Counted from the first letter of the stretch, positions 40,510 to 50,362 are shown. The stretch: 64,000 nt of DNA from an uncultured Pelagibacteraceae bacterium (GCA_902625125.1 CACOAB010000004.1:1-64000), one strand, 5' to 3'. The notes: a model not told the origin generated them from the letters alone. Program-made: numbers and translations.

Positions 40510-42326
40510 TGTGCGGAATAATTGGTATAGCTAGCAATAAACCTGTTTCAATAAATATAATAAACTCTCTCAAAAAATTAGAGTATAGAGGTTATGACTC
40601 AGCTGGCATAGCAACTTTAACAAATAATACTATTAATGAAAAAAAATGTTCCGGAAGGGTAGAGGAATTAGAAAAAATTTTATTTAAAACACCCTCAAAT
40701 GGAAATATTGGTATCGGACATGTTAGATGGGCCACTCATGGAATTCCAAACGTAGTAAATGCACATCCACATTCATCTGAACAAGTATCAGTGGTTCATA
40801 ACGGCATAATAGAAAATTCTGATGAAATAAAAAAAGAGCTTGAGTCTAAAGGAATTAAATTTAAGTCCCAGACAGACACAGAGGTAGTTACATTATTGAT
40901 TACTGAGTCTTTAAAAGCAAGTGAGCCTTTAGACTCAGTTTTTAAAACATTAAAAAAATTAAAAGGAAGTTTTGCACTTGGAATAATTTTTAAGAATTTT
41001 TCAAATATTATCATTGGAGCTAGAAGAGGAAGTCCATTAGCTGTGGGATACTCAAAAAATGAAAATTATATTGGTTCGGACTCATATGCTTTAAAGTCAA
41101 TGACAAATAAAATTTCATATCTCGATGATGGAGAATTATGTGTATTAACTAAAGATGAGGTAAGTTTCTATGACTCTAGTCTAAAAAAAGTTAATAAGAA
41201 AATTCTAACAGTGTCAGATAATGAATCTTCAACAGATAAAGGAGAGTACAAGCATTTTATGATCAAGGAAATAGTTGAACAACCCTCAACGATTAAAAAT
41301 TGTATAGATGAATATGTTGATAGTCTCAAGAAAAATATTAATATTCTTAATTTTCCGATTGAGCCACAAAAAATAGATAAGATAATTTTAATAGGTTGCG
41401 GCACAGCTTATAATTCATGTTTAACTGCTAAATATTGGTTTGAGGAATTAACTTCAATCGATGTTGAAATCGATATAGCTTCTGAATTTAGATATAGAAA
41501 ATTAAAGTTTAATTCTAATAATTTATATATTTTTGTTTCACAATCAGGAGAGACTGCTGATACTGCAGCAGCGTTAGATATTTGCAAAAAGAATAATGTT
41601 AAAACATGCTCAATAGTAAACGTAATTGAGAGTTCAATTGCAAGAAATTCTGATTGGGTTTTACCTATTCATGCAGGAATAGAAATTGGAGTAGCTTCAA
41701 CCAAAGCTTTTTTAGGTCAACTTACTGTGCTTTATATTCTATGTTTAAAATTAGCTTTTATAAGAAAAAATATTGATGAAAATACTTACGTAAAAAATAT
41801 ATCTAATTTAAAAAAACTTCCTGAAGCTATTAAGAAATGTTTAAAAAGCGAGACCGATGTTCAACTTATGGCTAAGGAGTTTATTTTGGCTAAGGGATCA
41901 ATGTTTTTAGGAAGAGGGTCTTCTTACCCAATAGCATTAGAAGGCGCATTAAAATTAAAAGAATTATCATACTTGCATGCAGAAGGTTATCCAGCAGGTG
42001 AAATGAAACATGGACCTTTGGCTTTAATTGAAGAAGGTTTGCCAGTAATAGTTATTGCTCCAAAAAATAGATACTTTGAAAAAACAATTTCAAATATGCA
42101 AGAAGTCATAGCTCGAGGTGGAAAAATAATTTTTATCACTGATAATAAAAAAGAGTCTTTAAATGAGAATATAAGATTTGGATTAAGAGTCCCACACATT
42201 GATAACCTATTATCACCCATTCTATTAACGTTACCACTTCAAATGCTAGCATATCATGTTGCTTTATTAAAAAATTGTGACGTGGACAAACCTAGAAACT
42301 TAGCAAAATCAGTTACAGTTGAATAA
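40509..42326 (+). CDS. glmS: Glucosamine--fructose-6-phosphate aminotransferase (isomerizing)
   Basis: Makes glucosamine-6-phosphate from fructose-6-phosphate and glutamine (605 aa, full length). The N-terminal glutaminase starts MCGIIGIASN with catalytic Cys1, and shows RWATHG and HNGIIEN. Two sugar-isomerase domains follow: GCGTAYNSCLTAKYWFE and SQSGETADTAAALD near residue 300-350, and GRGSSYPIALEGALKLKE near 460, ending with the KSVTVE tail. It starts on the last base of the glmU-half stop. The product would pass to GlmM, then to the acetyltransferase half encoded just upstream. Confidence 0.96.
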   Translation: MCGIIGIASNKPVSINIINSLKKLEYRGYDSAGIATLTNNTINEKKCSGRVEELEKILFKTPSNGNIGIGHVRWATHGIPNVVNAHPHSSEQVSVVHNGIIENSDEIKKELESKGIKFKSQTDTEVVTLLITESLKASEPLDSVFKTLKKLKGSFALGIIFKNFSNIIIGARRGSPLAVGYSKNENYIGSDSYALKSMTNKISYLDDGELCVLTKDEVSFYDSSLKKVNKKILTVSDNESSTDKGEYKHFMIKEIVEQPSTIKNCIDEYVDSLKKNINILNFPIEPQKIDKIILIGCGTAYNSCLTAKYWFEELTSIDVEIDIASEFRYRKLKFNSNNLYIFVSQSGETADTAAALDICKKNNVKTCSIVNVIESSIARNSDWVLPIHAGIEIGVASTKAFLGQLTVLYILCLKLAFIRKNIDENTYVKNISNLKKLPEAIKKCLKSETDVQLMAKEFILAKGSMFLGRGSSYPIALEGALKLKELSYLHAEGYPAGEMKHGPLALIEEGLPVIVIAPKNRYFEKTISNMQEVIARGGKIIFITDNKKESLNENIRFGLRVPHIDNLLSPILLTLPLQMLAYHVALLKNCDVDKPRNLAKSVTVE

Positions 42327-42327
42327 G

Positions 42328-42744
42328 ATGAAGTTAAATTACAAAGCGATGGTTTTGTCGTGTATAGATCCAAGATTTCAGCCAATTGTTTATAATTACT
42401 TAAAAAAAAAAGACCTAACTGGAAAATACAGTTCTTTAACAATTGCTGGATCGGCTATAGGCGTAACCGCTAATAAGTTTAAAAGATGGCATAAAGTTTT
42501 TTGGGATAATTTTGATACTTCTATCAAATTACATAACATAAAAAAACTAATAGTAATTAATCATAGAGATTGTGGCGCAGCAAAAATAATTAATGGTAAA
42601 AAGGAATTTTCAAATAGTAATGAAACAAAAGTTCATAAAAATTCTTTTTACAAAATTAAAAAGATATTTAAGAAAAAGTATCCAAAATTAAGCATTGAAT
42701 TAAAAATTATTTCATTAAACGGTAAAGTAGAAACATTTAAGTAA
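42328..42744 (+). CDS. Small beta-carbonic-anhydrase-like protein
   Basis: A 138-aa protein with the metal-binding pattern of beta-carbonic anhydrase: CxDxR in LSCIDPRF near residue 14 and HxxC in NHRDCGAAK near 80. The intervening ITIAGSAIG-like stretch (TIAGSAIGVTANKF) fits the fold. It is shorter than the usual ~200 aa and lacks the C-terminal part of the dimer. It may hydrate carbon dioxide or do an unrelated zinc reaction. ATG 42328 follows the glmS stop by one base. Confidence 0.65.
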   Translation: MKLNYKAMVLSCIDPRFQPIVYNYLKKKDLTGKYSSLTIAGSAIGVTANKFKRWHKVFWDNFDTSIKLHNIKKLIVINHRDCGAAKIINGKKEFSNSNETKVHKNSFYKIKKIFKKKYPKLSIELKIISLNGKVETFK

Positions 42745-42807
42745 ATAAAAAGCCAATATAGTATTGAATATTTTTAATCTATACTCTATATATATCGCAG
42801 GTTGAAT

Positions 42808-44184
42808 ATGAAAAAATGGAACTTAAATAGTTGGAAGCAATTTCCTGCAAAACATTTACCTGTTTATCAGGATAAAGAGGAACTTGATTTGGTTTTAAGC
42901 AAAATTAAAAAATATCCTCCTTTAGTTTTTGCTGGAGAGTCTAGATCTTTAAAAAAATCCCTAGCTGAAGTTGCTGAAGGGAAAGCATTTTTATTACAAG
43001 GAGGAGATTGTGCAGAGAGTTTTGCAGAATTCCATCCCGATAACATAAGAGATACTTTTAAAGTTATTTTACAAATGTCTTTAGTTTTGACAGCATCAGC
43101 ATCAGTGCCTGTCGTAAAAATTGGTAGGATCGCTGGACAATTTTCTAAACCTAGAAGCGCTCCCACAGAAAAAAAAGATGGAAAAGAACTACCAAGTTAT
43201 CTTGGTGATAACATTAACGGAATGGAATTTACTGAAAAAGCTAGAATTCCAGATGCTAAAAGATTGTTCAGAGCATATTCTCAATCAGCTTCTACTTTAA
43301 ATTTATTAAGAGCTTTTTCACAAGGTGGATTTGCAGATCTCCGTCAAGTGCATCTATGGAACTTGGGATTTATAAAAGATAAAACTAAAGGCAAATATAA
43401 AGAGATAGAAGATAAGATAAGTGATGCACTTGCTTTTATGGAAGCTTGTGGAATTAATTCGGATAATAACAGAAGATTAAGAACTGTAAATTTTTATACT
43501 TCACACGAAGCTTTACATTTACCATTTGAGGAATCTATGACGCGTGTAGACTCAACAACAGGGGAGTATCACGATACTTCAGCCCATTTTGTATGGATAG
43601 GTGACAGAACAAGACAACCTGACGGAGCTCATGTAGAATTTTGTAGAGGTATAAAAAATCCTATAGGTCTTAAATGTGGCCCAACATTAAAACCAGAGGA
43701 ATTAATTAATTTATGCAATATTCTTAACCCTGACAATGAAGCTGGGAGATTAACATTAATTTCAAGATTTGGCGCTGACAATGTTCAAAAATATTTACCA
43801 AAATTAATGCAAACAATAAAAAAAGAAGGTTTAAAAGTTATTTGGTCTTGCGATCCTATGCACGGTAATACAATTAAGGCTGCCACGGGATTTAAAACTA
43901 GACCTTTTGAAAATGTACTTAAAGAGGTAAAAAATTTCTTTGCAGTAAGTCATGCAGAAAAAAGTTATGCTGGCGGACTACATATCGAGATGACCGGTCA
44001 AGATGTAACTGAATGTACAGGTGGAGCTCAAAAAATATCTGAGACAGACTTGTCTAGCAGATACAGGACACACTGTGACCCAAGATTAAATGCAGACCAA
44101 GCTTTAGAGTTAGCATTCTTAATATCTGAAGAAATTAAGAAAAATTCAAAAATATCAAACAAAATTATTCAAGCCGCGTCTTAA
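42808..44184 (+). CDS. 3-deoxy-7-phosphoheptulonate synthase, class II
   Basis: First enzyme of the shikimate route (458 aa), plant/AroH-II type. [19 protein letters not shown] is the family start; the metal and PEP sites include [14 protein letters not shown] near residue 70, [14 protein letters not shown] near 110, [11 protein letters not shown], and [10 protein letters not shown] near 350, with the last acid in [16 protein letters not shown]. The track begins at TTG 42802, the ATG two codons later is preferred. The stop codon lies inside a strong hairpin. Confidence 0.94.
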   Translation: MKKWNLNSWKQFPAKHLPVYQDKEELDLVLSKIKKYPPLVFAGESRSLKKSLAEVAEGKAFLLQGGDCAESFAEFHPDNIRDTFKVILQMSLVLTASASVPVVKIGRIAGQFSKPRSAPTEKKDGKELPSYLGDNINGMEFTEKARIPDAKRLFRAYSQSASTLNLLRAFSQGGFADLRQVHLWNLGFIKDKTKGKYKEIEDKISDALAFMEACGINSDNNRRLRTVNFYTSHEALHLPFEESMTRVDSTTGEYHDTSAHFVWIGDRTRQPDGAHVEFCRGIKNPIGLKCGPTLKPEELINLCNILNPDNEAGRLTLISRFGADNVQKYLPKLMQTIKKEGLKVIWSCDPMHGNTIKAATGFKTRPFENVLKEVKNFFAVSHAEKSYAGGLHIEMTGQDVTECTGGAQKISETDLSSRYRTHCDPRLNADQALELAFLISEEIKKNSKISNKIIQAAS

Positions 44185-44206
44185 TAATTATTGTAATTAT
44201 TAAGAC
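44178..44206. repeat. Perfect 13-bp hairpin over the DAHP synthase stop codon
   Basis: GTCTTAATAATTA and its exact reverse complement are separated by only TTG. The stem includes the last two codons and stop of the DAHP synthase gene. No T-run follows, so it is not a classical terminator; it may limit readthrough into nadE, stabilise an mRNA end or be a processing site. Confidence 0.7.
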
Positions 44207-44212
44207 CAAACC

Positions 44213-44233
44213 TTAAAAGAGAGGTAAGGTATT
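44213..44233 (+). promoter_or_regulatory. Small hairpin holding the nadE ribosome site region
   Basis: ACCTTA and TAAGGT pair across a nine-base loop containing GAGAGG, a purine-rich sequence a few bases from the nadE ATG. If folded, it would present or hide the ribosome site. Chance is possible for a stem this short. Confidence 0.3.
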
Positions 44234-44237
44234 AATT

Positions 44238-44975
44238 ATGGATGTAAAAAAAAGAGCTAAAATAATCACTGATTGGATAAATAGCTACTGTGATTCTTCT
44301 TCATATAAACCTAAAGCTTTAGTAGTTGGAATTTCAGGTGGAATTGACTCTTCTGTTGTTAGTACTTTATGCGCAAACACTGGTCGTAAAACAATTGTGT
44401 TAACAATGCCAATTAAGCAAATTAAGTCTCAACATGACTTAAGCTTGACTCATGCTAAATGGTTAAAACAAAAATTTAAAAATGTGGAACATCATCTATT
44501 AGAAATGGATAAAATTTTTACTTCTTTTTCTCAGGTTTTAAATAATTTTGGCAACGAGCATGGATATGCAAACTCAAGAGCAAGATTGAGAATGGCAACT
44601 TTATATCAAGTAGCTGCAGCAAATAACGGGATAGTTGTAGGCACAGGAAATAAAGTTGAAGATTTTGGTATTGGTTTTTATACTAAATATGGTGATGGAG
44701 GAGTTGACATTTCTCCGATAGCTGATTGTACTAAAACTCAGGTTTGGGAACTAGGAAGATACTTAGAAGTATCAGAAGACATTATTAATACACCTCCAAC
44801 GGACGGGTTGTGGGATGATGGACGAAATGATGTTCAACAACTTGGAATGAGTTATGAGGAACTGGAAAAAGCTATGGATGATAAAAAAGACCCTAATTAT
44901 CAAAAATATTTAGAAATAAGAGAAAAAAATTTACACAAAATGAATCCAATTCCAGTTTGCAAATTTAATGAGTAA
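44238..44975 (+). CDS. nadE: NAD+ synthetase, ammonia-dependent
   Basis: Last step of NAD synthesis (245 aa). VVGISGGIDSSVVSTL near residue 30 is the ATP-pyrophosphatase loop, GTGNKVEDFGIGFYTKYGDGG near 140 holds the deamido-NAD and metal region, and PTDGLWDDGRNDVQQLGMSY follows. There is no glutaminase domain, so it uses free ammonia. nadK occurs elsewhere in the window. The 3' end overlaps cysS by eight bases. Confidence 0.93.
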   Translation: MDVKKRAKIITDWINSYCDSSSYKPKALVVGISGGIDSSVVSTLCANTGRKTIVLTMPIKQIKSQHDLSLTHAKWLKQKFKNVEHHLLEMDKIFTSFSQVLNNFGNEHGYANSRARLRMATLYQVAAANNGIVVGTGNKVEDFGIGFYTKYGDGGVDISPIADCTKTQVWELGRYLEVSEDIINTPPTDGLWDDGRNDVQQLGMSYEELEKAMDDKKDPNYQKYLEIREKNLHKMNPIPVCKFNE

Positions 44976-46317
44976 TCTCCAATTAACTAACTCACTTACA
45001 AGAAAAAAAGAAATTTTTAAACCAAACAATTTAAAAAAAATTTCTTTATATGCATGTGGCCCAACGGTATATGACAATCCACATGTAGGTAATGCTAGAA
45101 CTCTAGTAGTGTTTGATGTTTTATTTAGAGTTTTAAAGGTTCTTTATAAATCAAATGTAACTTACGTAAGAAATATTACTGATGTGGATGATAAGATAAT
45201 TGAAGCTGCTCAAAATAATAAAAAAGACATAAATGAAATTACAAATGAAGTAATTAAAATTTTTCACGAAAATTGCAAGAGTTTAAACTGTTTAGAACCA
45301 ACAGTAGAACCAAAGGCTACAGAACATATAAAAGAAATGATTGAAATGACATCATCATTAATCAAAAAAGGATTTGCTTATGAAAATAAAAGCCATGTTT
45401 ATTTTGAAGTAAACAAATTTAAAGATTATGGAAAATTATCAAATAAAAATTTAGATGAATTAAAAGCAGGGAGTAGAGTAGAAATTTCTAATCTTAAAAA
45501 AAATCCAATGGATTTTGTTTTGTGGAAGCCCTCAGAAGAAAAAGATCCTGGTTGGGAGTCGCCTTGGGGAAGAGGTAGACCGGGCTGGCATCTTGAATGT
45601 TCAGTAATGAGTGAAAAATATCTTGGTAAAAATATAGATATTCATGGCGGGGGACTTGATTTAATTTTTCCTCATCATGAAAATGAGATAGCCCAATCTT
45701 GTTGTAACAATAATTCAAAAAACTTTGCAAATTATTGGGTTCATAACGGATTTGTAACCATTAATAAAGATAAGATGTCAAAGTCTTTAGGCAATATAAT
45801 TTCTATAACTGATGCAACTAAAAAATATTCTGGTCAGGTTGTTAGGTTAGCATTATTAAGTGCTCACTACAGTCAACCACTAGATTGGAATAATAAACTT
45901 TTAGAAAATCAACGAGCAACAATTGAAAAATGGTATCAATTGTATGAAGAAAATAATGAAGAAATACCTTTGAAAGAGATTGACATGTTACTAGATGATT
46001 TAAATACTCCTGGTTTCATTGCTAAAATTCACGAACTTTATGCAAAAGCGAATAAAGGTGATGAAAAAAGTAAAAAATTTTTTAATAGTGCTTGTAAATT
46101 AATTGGTTTATTTGATTTAACAAAAAATGAGTGGGAAGAGTTTAAAAAAGTAGATAAAGATATTTCAGAAGAATTTATTGAAAAAAAAATTAAAGAAAGA
46201 TTGGTAGCAAAACAAAAAGGAGATTATAAGCTTGCTGATAAAATAAGAGTTGAACTAGCAAGTAAAGGAGTAATCATTGAAGATAAAAAAGAACAGACAA
46301 TTTGGAAATTTAAATGA
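44968..46317 (+). CDS. cysS: Cysteine--tRNA ligase
   Basis: Class I aminoacyl-tRNA synthetase (449 aa). The ATP motif HVGN (HIGH type) is in ACGPTVYDNPHVGNAR, with the first zinc Cys next to it; PGWHLECSVMS and GGGLDLIFPHHENEIAQ give the other zinc ligands, and the KMSKS loop is in NKDKMSKSLGN. It begins within the nadE 3' end and overlaps cimA by four bases. Confidence 0.96.
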   Translation: MSNLQLTNSLTRKKEIFKPNNLKKISLYACGPTVYDNPHVGNARTLVVFDVLFRVLKVLYKSNVTYVRNITDVDDKIIEAAQNNKKDINEITNEVIKIFHENCKSLNCLEPTVEPKATEHIKEMIEMTSSLIKKGFAYENKSHVYFEVNKFKDYGKLSNKNLDELKAGSRVEISNLKKNPMDFVLWKPSEEKDPGWESPWGRGRPGWHLECSVMSEKYLGKNIDIHGGGLDLIFPHHENEIAQSCCNNNSKNFANYWVHNGFVTINKDKMSKSLGNIISITDATKKYSGQVVRLALLSAHYSQPLDWNNKLLENQRATIEKWYQLYEENNEEIPLKEIDMLLDDLNTPGFIAKIHELYAKANKGDEKSKKFFNSACKLIGLFDLTKNEWEEFKKVDKDISEEFIEKKIKERLVAKQKGDYKLADKIRVELASKGVIIEDKKEQTIWKFK

Positions 46318-47918
46318 GTAAAGAGAAAATTTATATATTTGATACCACTTTAAGAGATGGAGCTCAGACAGAAGGCGTTGATTTCTCAATTGAAGATAAA
46401 AATAAAATAGCAAAAGTTTTATCAGATATAGGTGTTGATTATATAGAGGGAGGATGGCCTGGGGCAAATCCTGTTGATACAAAATTTTTTTCTAGCCCAC
46501 CTAAAATGCAACAAACTTTATTTACTGCATTCGGTATGACCAAAAAAACTGGTCGAAGTGCAGATAATGATCCCGGTTTAGCTTCATTAATGAATGCGAA
46601 TACGCCAGCAGTTTGTGTAGTAGGAAAATCTTGGGATTTTCATGTAAAAGTTGCTTTAGGAATTCAAAAAGAAGAAAATTTAGAAAACATCAAAGAAACA
46701 ACAAAACATTTTGTTAAAAACAAGAAAGAATTTTTGTTTGATGCAGAACATTTTTTTGATGGTTATAAGGCTAATCCAGAATATGCAATTGACTGCTTAA
46801 AGCAAGCCTACGATAATGGTGCTAGATGGGTTGTATTATGTGATACTAATGGTGGCACACTACCGAATGAGATTAGAGAAATTGTTACAAAAGTTTCAAA
46901 AATAATACCTGGAAACAATCTTGGAATTCATGCGCATAACGATACAGAAAATGCTGTGGCTAATTCTTTAGCTGCAGTTGAAAGTGGCGTGAGACATATT
47001 CAAGGAACTATTAATGGTTTAGGTGAGAGATGTGGCAATGCAAATTTGATGTCAATTATTCCTAACTTATGTTTAAAAAAATCTTTTAGCGATAAGTATG
47101 AAATTAACATTAAAAAAGATAAACTTTCTTCATTAACTGAATGTTCAAGATTGTTAGATGAAATACTAAATAGAAAACCTAATAAAAATATGGCTTATGT
47201 TGGTGCCTCAGCCTTTTCTCACAAGGGAGGTCTTCACGTTTCAGCAGTGAAGAAAGATCCAAAAACTTACGAACATATTGATCCAAAGACAATTGGAAAT
47301 CATAGAAACATCATTGTTTCAAATCAAGCTGGTCGATCAAATATTTTATCAAGACTAGAACAATACGGAGTTAAAATTGACTCTAAAGATCCAAAAATCC
47401 AAAAAATTTTGGATGAGGTAAAAGATAGAGAATTTAGTGGTTATTCGTATGATGGAGCTGATGCTTCATTTGAATTATTAGCTAATAGATTATTAGATAA
47501 AGTTCCTGAATATTTAAAAGTAAAAAGTTACGATGTGAATGTTTCAAAATTTGACAAAATACAAACAAAAGCAAGCGTAGTTTTCTTGATAGATGGAAAA
47601 GAAATTGAGTGTCATGGTGAAGGTAATGGACCTGTAAATGCATTGGATAATGCGATCAGATCTAATTTTAAAAAAGTAACAAAATACTATAATTTTTTTT
47701 CAGATTTAAAGCTACTTGATTATAAAGTGAGAATTTTAAATACTGGTACAGAGGCTACTACCAGAGTTTTAATTGAAAGTACTGATAAATCAGGTGTAAG
47801 TTGGTTTACAGTAGGTGTTTCCCCAAATATTATTGAGGCTTCATTCAAAGCACTAATTGATAGCTTGGATTATAAACTTTATAAAGAAAAAGCACCTGCA
47901 AACTTAAATGAAAAATAA
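46314..47918 (+). CDS. cimA: (R)-citramalate synthase
   Basis: HMGL/LeuA-family condensing enzyme (534 aa) that makes citramalate from acetyl-CoA and pyruvate, the start of the threonine-independent isoleucine route. IFDTTLRDGAQTEGVDFS is the catalytic N-terminus, GIHAHNDTENAVANSLAA the metal motif near residue 205, and GLGERCGNANLMSI follows. The regulatory LeuA dimer domain spans about residue 400 to the end (KASVVFLIDGKEIECHGEG, GTEATTRVLIES). The length and the TLRDG-AQTEGV string fit CimA better than LeuA. It is an allosteric enzyme, probably inhibited by isoleucine. Confidence 0.85.
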   Translation: MSKEKIYIFDTTLRDGAQTEGVDFSIEDKNKIAKVLSDIGVDYIEGGWPGANPVDTKFFSSPPKMQQTLFTAFGMTKKTGRSADNDPGLASLMNANTPAVCVVGKSWDFHVKVALGIQKEENLENIKETTKHFVKNKKEFLFDAEHFFDGYKANPEYAIDCLKQAYDNGARWVVLCDTNGGTLPNEIREIVTKVSKIIPGNNLGIHAHNDTENAVANSLAAVESGVRHIQGTINGLGERCGNANLMSIIPNLCLKKSFSDKYEINIKKDKLSSLTECSRLLDEILNRKPNKNMAYVGASAFSHKGGLHVSAVKKDPKTYEHIDPKTIGNHRNIIVSNQAGRSNILSRLEQYGVKIDSKDPKIQKILDEVKDREFSGYSYDGADASFELLANRLLDKVPEYLKVKSYDVNVSKFDKIQTKASVVFLIDGKEIECHGEGNGPVNALDNAIRSNFKKVTKYYNFFSDLKLLDYKVRILNTGTEATTRVLIESTDKSGVSWFTVGVSPNIIEASFKALIDSLDYKLYKEKAPANLNEK

Positions 47919-48621
47919 ATTCGGGTTTATTTTGATTAGACCTCAGTTAGGTGAAAATATAGGTGCGTGTGCACGATCTATGAAGAACTTTGGATTTACT
48001 AATTTAAATATTGTATCTCCAAAGTTTGTATTCCCAAATCATAAAACTAAAGTAACTGCAGTCGGTGCTTATAATATAATTAATAAAGCAAAAATTTTTA
48101 ATACTACCGATAATGCAGTTAGTAAGTTTGATATCGTAATTTCTTTAAGCGCAAGAAGACGAGATATTAATAAAAAACACATTACCATAAAAGATTTTTC
48201 TAATATTATAAGACAAAGAAGAAATGCTAACATTGGTTTAATGTTTGGGCCGGAGGCATCAGGTTTATCTAATATGGATCTATCGTTTTCTAATTACATT
48301 TTACAAATTCCAACTTCAAAAAATTTTAAATCCTTAAATCTTTCACATTCAGTTACATTGATTTGTTATGAAATTTTCAAATTTTTAAATAAAGGCACAT
48401 TTAATAGAATAGGGAAAAAAATTAAGGTATCATCTAAGTCAGAAATATCATTACTAGTAAAACACTTAGTAAAACTTTTAGAAAACAAAGATTTTTTTTT
48501 ACCTATTGAAAAAAAACAGTCGATGATACTCAATATTAATAATTTAATTTACAGACTTGAACCAAATGATAAAGAATTGAGGATTTTAGCTAGTATTATT
48601 AGCTCATTAAGTAAAAAATAG
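47908..48621 (+). CDS. tRNA/rRNA 2'-O-methyltransferase, TrmJ-like (SPOUT)
   Basis: SPOUT-family RNA methyltransferase (237 aa). LIRPQLGENIGACARSMKNFGF is motif 1 with the catalytic Arg, GLMFGPEASGLSNMDL motif 2 near residue 112 and SLNLSHSVTLICYEIF motif 3 near 145. Motif order and length match TrmJ, which methylates position 32 of tRNAs. The C-terminal ~70 residues are helical. It overlaps cimA by 11 bases. Confidence 0.85.
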   Translation: MKNKFGFILIRPQLGENIGACARSMKNFGFTNLNIVSPKFVFPNHKTKVTAVGAYNIINKAKIFNTTDNAVSKFDIVISLSARRRDINKKHITIKDFSNIIRQRRNANIGLMFGPEASGLSNMDLSFSNYILQIPTSKNFKSLNLSHSVTLICYEIFKFLNKGTFNRIGKKIKVSSKSEISLLVKHLVKLLENKDFFLPIEKKQSMILNINNLIYRLEPNDKELRILASIISSLSKK

Positions 48622-48634
48622 TATTAAAGCTTAA

Positions 48635-48662
48635 TTGACAAACAAACTCTAGGGCTTATAAA
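48635..48662 (+). promoter_or_regulatory. Sigma70 promoter for rpsD
   Basis: TTGACA (perfect -35), a 16-base spacer and TATAAA lie between the TrmJ-like gene and rpsD, leaving a leader of about 10 bases before the start codon. The near-consensus -35 is what one expects for a ribosomal protein gene. Confidence 0.7.
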
Positions 48663-48678
48663 CACACATTTATTAAAT

Positions 48679-49296
48679 ATGACAAAAAGACTAAAATCCA
48701 AACATAAAGTTGACAGAAGACTTAAAGCTAACATATGGGGAAGACCTAAAAGTCCATTTAATTCAAGAGCTTACCCTCCAGGACAACATGGGCAAAATAA
48801 AAAAGGTAAGCCGACAGATTACGGCATTCAACTTCAAGCTAAGCAAAAACTAAAAGCTTATTACGGAAATATTAATGAAAGACAATTTAGAAATATTTAT
48901 AGAAAAGCTCTTTCAAAAAGAGGAGATACCACAGAGAACTTAATTGCGTTATTAGAAAGTAGACTTGATACAGTTATTTACAGGGCTAAATTTGCTCCAA
49001 CTGTTTTTTCTGCACGTCAAATGATTAATCATGGGCACATTAAAGTTAATAAAAAAAGAGTTAACATAGCAAGCTATGTAGTTAAGAGCACAGATTTAAT
49101 TGAAGTTAGGGAGAAATCAAAAAAATTAACTGTAATTGATGGATCTTTACAAAGCAAAGAAAGAGATGTTCCAGAATATATTCAGTTAGATGATAAAAAC
49201 AAAACTGCTAAACTTGTTAGAGTGCCGAAATTTGCAGAAGTTCCTTTCCCAGTAATTATGGAACCTAGTTTAGTAATCGAATACTATTCAAGATAA
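48679..49296 (+). CDS. rpsD: 30S ribosomal protein S4
   Basis: Small-subunit assembly protein (205 aa). [20 protein letters not shown] is the conserved N-terminal region near residue 25, and the S4 RNA-binding domain follows as [39 protein letters not shown] near residues 90 to 130. The protein stands alone instead of in the alpha operon, as in many alphaproteobacteria. A methyltransferase starts directly after its stop. Confidence 0.97.
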   Translation: MTKRLKSKHKVDRRLKANIWGRPKSPFNSRAYPPGQHGQNKKGKPTDYGIQLQAKQKLKAYYGNINERQFRNIYRKALSKRGDTTENLIALLESRLDTVIYRAKFAPTVFSARQMINHGHIKVNKKRVNIASYVVKSTDLIEVREKSKKLTVIDGSLQSKERDVPEYIQLDDKNKTAKLVRVPKFAEVPFPVIMEPSLVIEYYSR

Positions 49297-50040
49297 TTGA
49301 ATTTTTTCAGCTTATTTAAAAGAAACCTAATCTATAAATTTAAAAAAAAAGTCTCAATTGACTCGGATCAAGCTAATTTTAAAGATTTAGATAATTTATT
49401 TCATTATTACGGTAGTGATAAAGCAAATTTTTTTAAATTAACAAATGAGTCAGGGCATGGATATTCAAAGTTTTATGAAAAAAAATTGGAAAAATATAAA
49501 GAAAAAAAAATCAAAATTTTAGAAATAGGTTCTTATGCAGGCGCTTCTGCTGCCGCCTTTTCAAAATATTTACCTAATTCTAAAATTTTCTGTTTTGATA
49601 TAAATATTTCAAATTTCAAATACAAATCAAAAAATATTCATGTTTACGGTGTCGATATAAATAACAAAAAAAAAATTCAAAAAATATTAAGTTCTATATT
49701 TTTACAACACAATTTTACTGAATTTGATTTAATAATTGATGACGGATCACATAATCTTAGTGATTTATTGGTTTCTTTCAAATTATTTTTTAAAATTTTA
49801 AAAAACGGAGGTTTATTTGTTATCGAAGATTTGAAGCATCCAAATTATTATGAATATAATAAGGACATTAATCATGTATTTATGAATGAATTTCTAAATA
49901 ATTTATCAAGTAAAAAGAAAACACCATCAAATATTTTTGATGAAAAAGAACAAGAAGAACTGATAAATATGATAGAAAAAGTAGAAAATTTTAAAGGTAA
50001 TTTAGATAGTTCTGATATAAGTTTTGTAACAAAGAATTAA
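49297..50040 (+). CDS. Class I SAM-dependent methyltransferase
   Basis: A 247-aa methyltransferase starting at TTG on the base after the rpsD stop. The N-terminal part contains LFHYYGSDKANFFKL and GHGYSKFYEKKLEKYKEKK, a string typical of sugar-modifying methyltransferases; KILEIGSYAGASAAAFSKYL near residue 73 is SAM motif I, FCFDINISNF motif II, and DLIIDDGSHNLSDLLVSF near 145 motif IV. The C-terminal third is Asn/Lys-rich. The DDGSHN motif suggests a cephalosporin-hydroxylase-like sugar O-methyltransferase, but the substrate is not known. Confidence 0.72.
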   Translation: MNFFSLFKRNLIYKFKKKVSIDSDQANFKDLDNLFHYYGSDKANFFKLTNESGHGYSKFYEKKLEKYKEKKIKILEIGSYAGASAAAFSKYLPNSKIFCFDINISNFKYKSKNIHVYGVDINNKKKIQKILSSIFLQHNFTEFDLIIDDGSHNLSDLLVSFKLFFKILKNGGLFVIEDLKHPNYYEYNKDINHVFMNEFLNNLSSKKKTPSNIFDEKEQEELINMIEKVENFKGNLDSSDISFVTKN

Positions 50041-50041
50041 A

Positions 50042-50362
50042 TCAAATAATCTTTTTTTCTTCAAAAAGTTTTTTTAGTTCACCTTTTTCAAACATTTCTT
50101 TTACAATATCGCTACCACCAATAAATTCTTTTTTAACGTATAGCTGAGGAATTGTAGGCCAGTCACTGTAATCTTTTATACCCTGTCTTAAATTTTGGTC
50201 ATCAAGAACGTTCACTCCTTTAAAGTTTACTTTTAAATGTTTTAAAACATTTGATACAGCCATTGAAAATCCACATTGAGGAGAGTCAGGTGTACCTTTC
50301 ATAAATAAACAAACTTCGTTGTCATTTATTAAATTTTCAATTTTTTTATTAATTTCTGTCAT
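50042..50362 (-). CDS. grxD: Monothiol glutaredoxin (Grx4 type)
   Basis: Iron-sulfur cluster carrier (106 aa). The monothiol active site is QCGFS, in FMKGTPDSPQCGFSMAV near residue 20, then WPTIPQLYVKKEFIGGSDIV holds the glutathione-binding cis-proline and GG motif. Such proteins bridge a cluster with BolA, and its start overlaps the bolA stop by four bases. Confidence 0.95.
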   Translation of the reverse strand: MTEINKKIENLINDNEVCLFMKGTPDSPQCGFSMAVSNVLKHLKVNFKGVNVLDDQNLRQGIKDYSDWPTIPQLYVKKEFIGGSDIVKEMFEKGELKKLFEEKKII

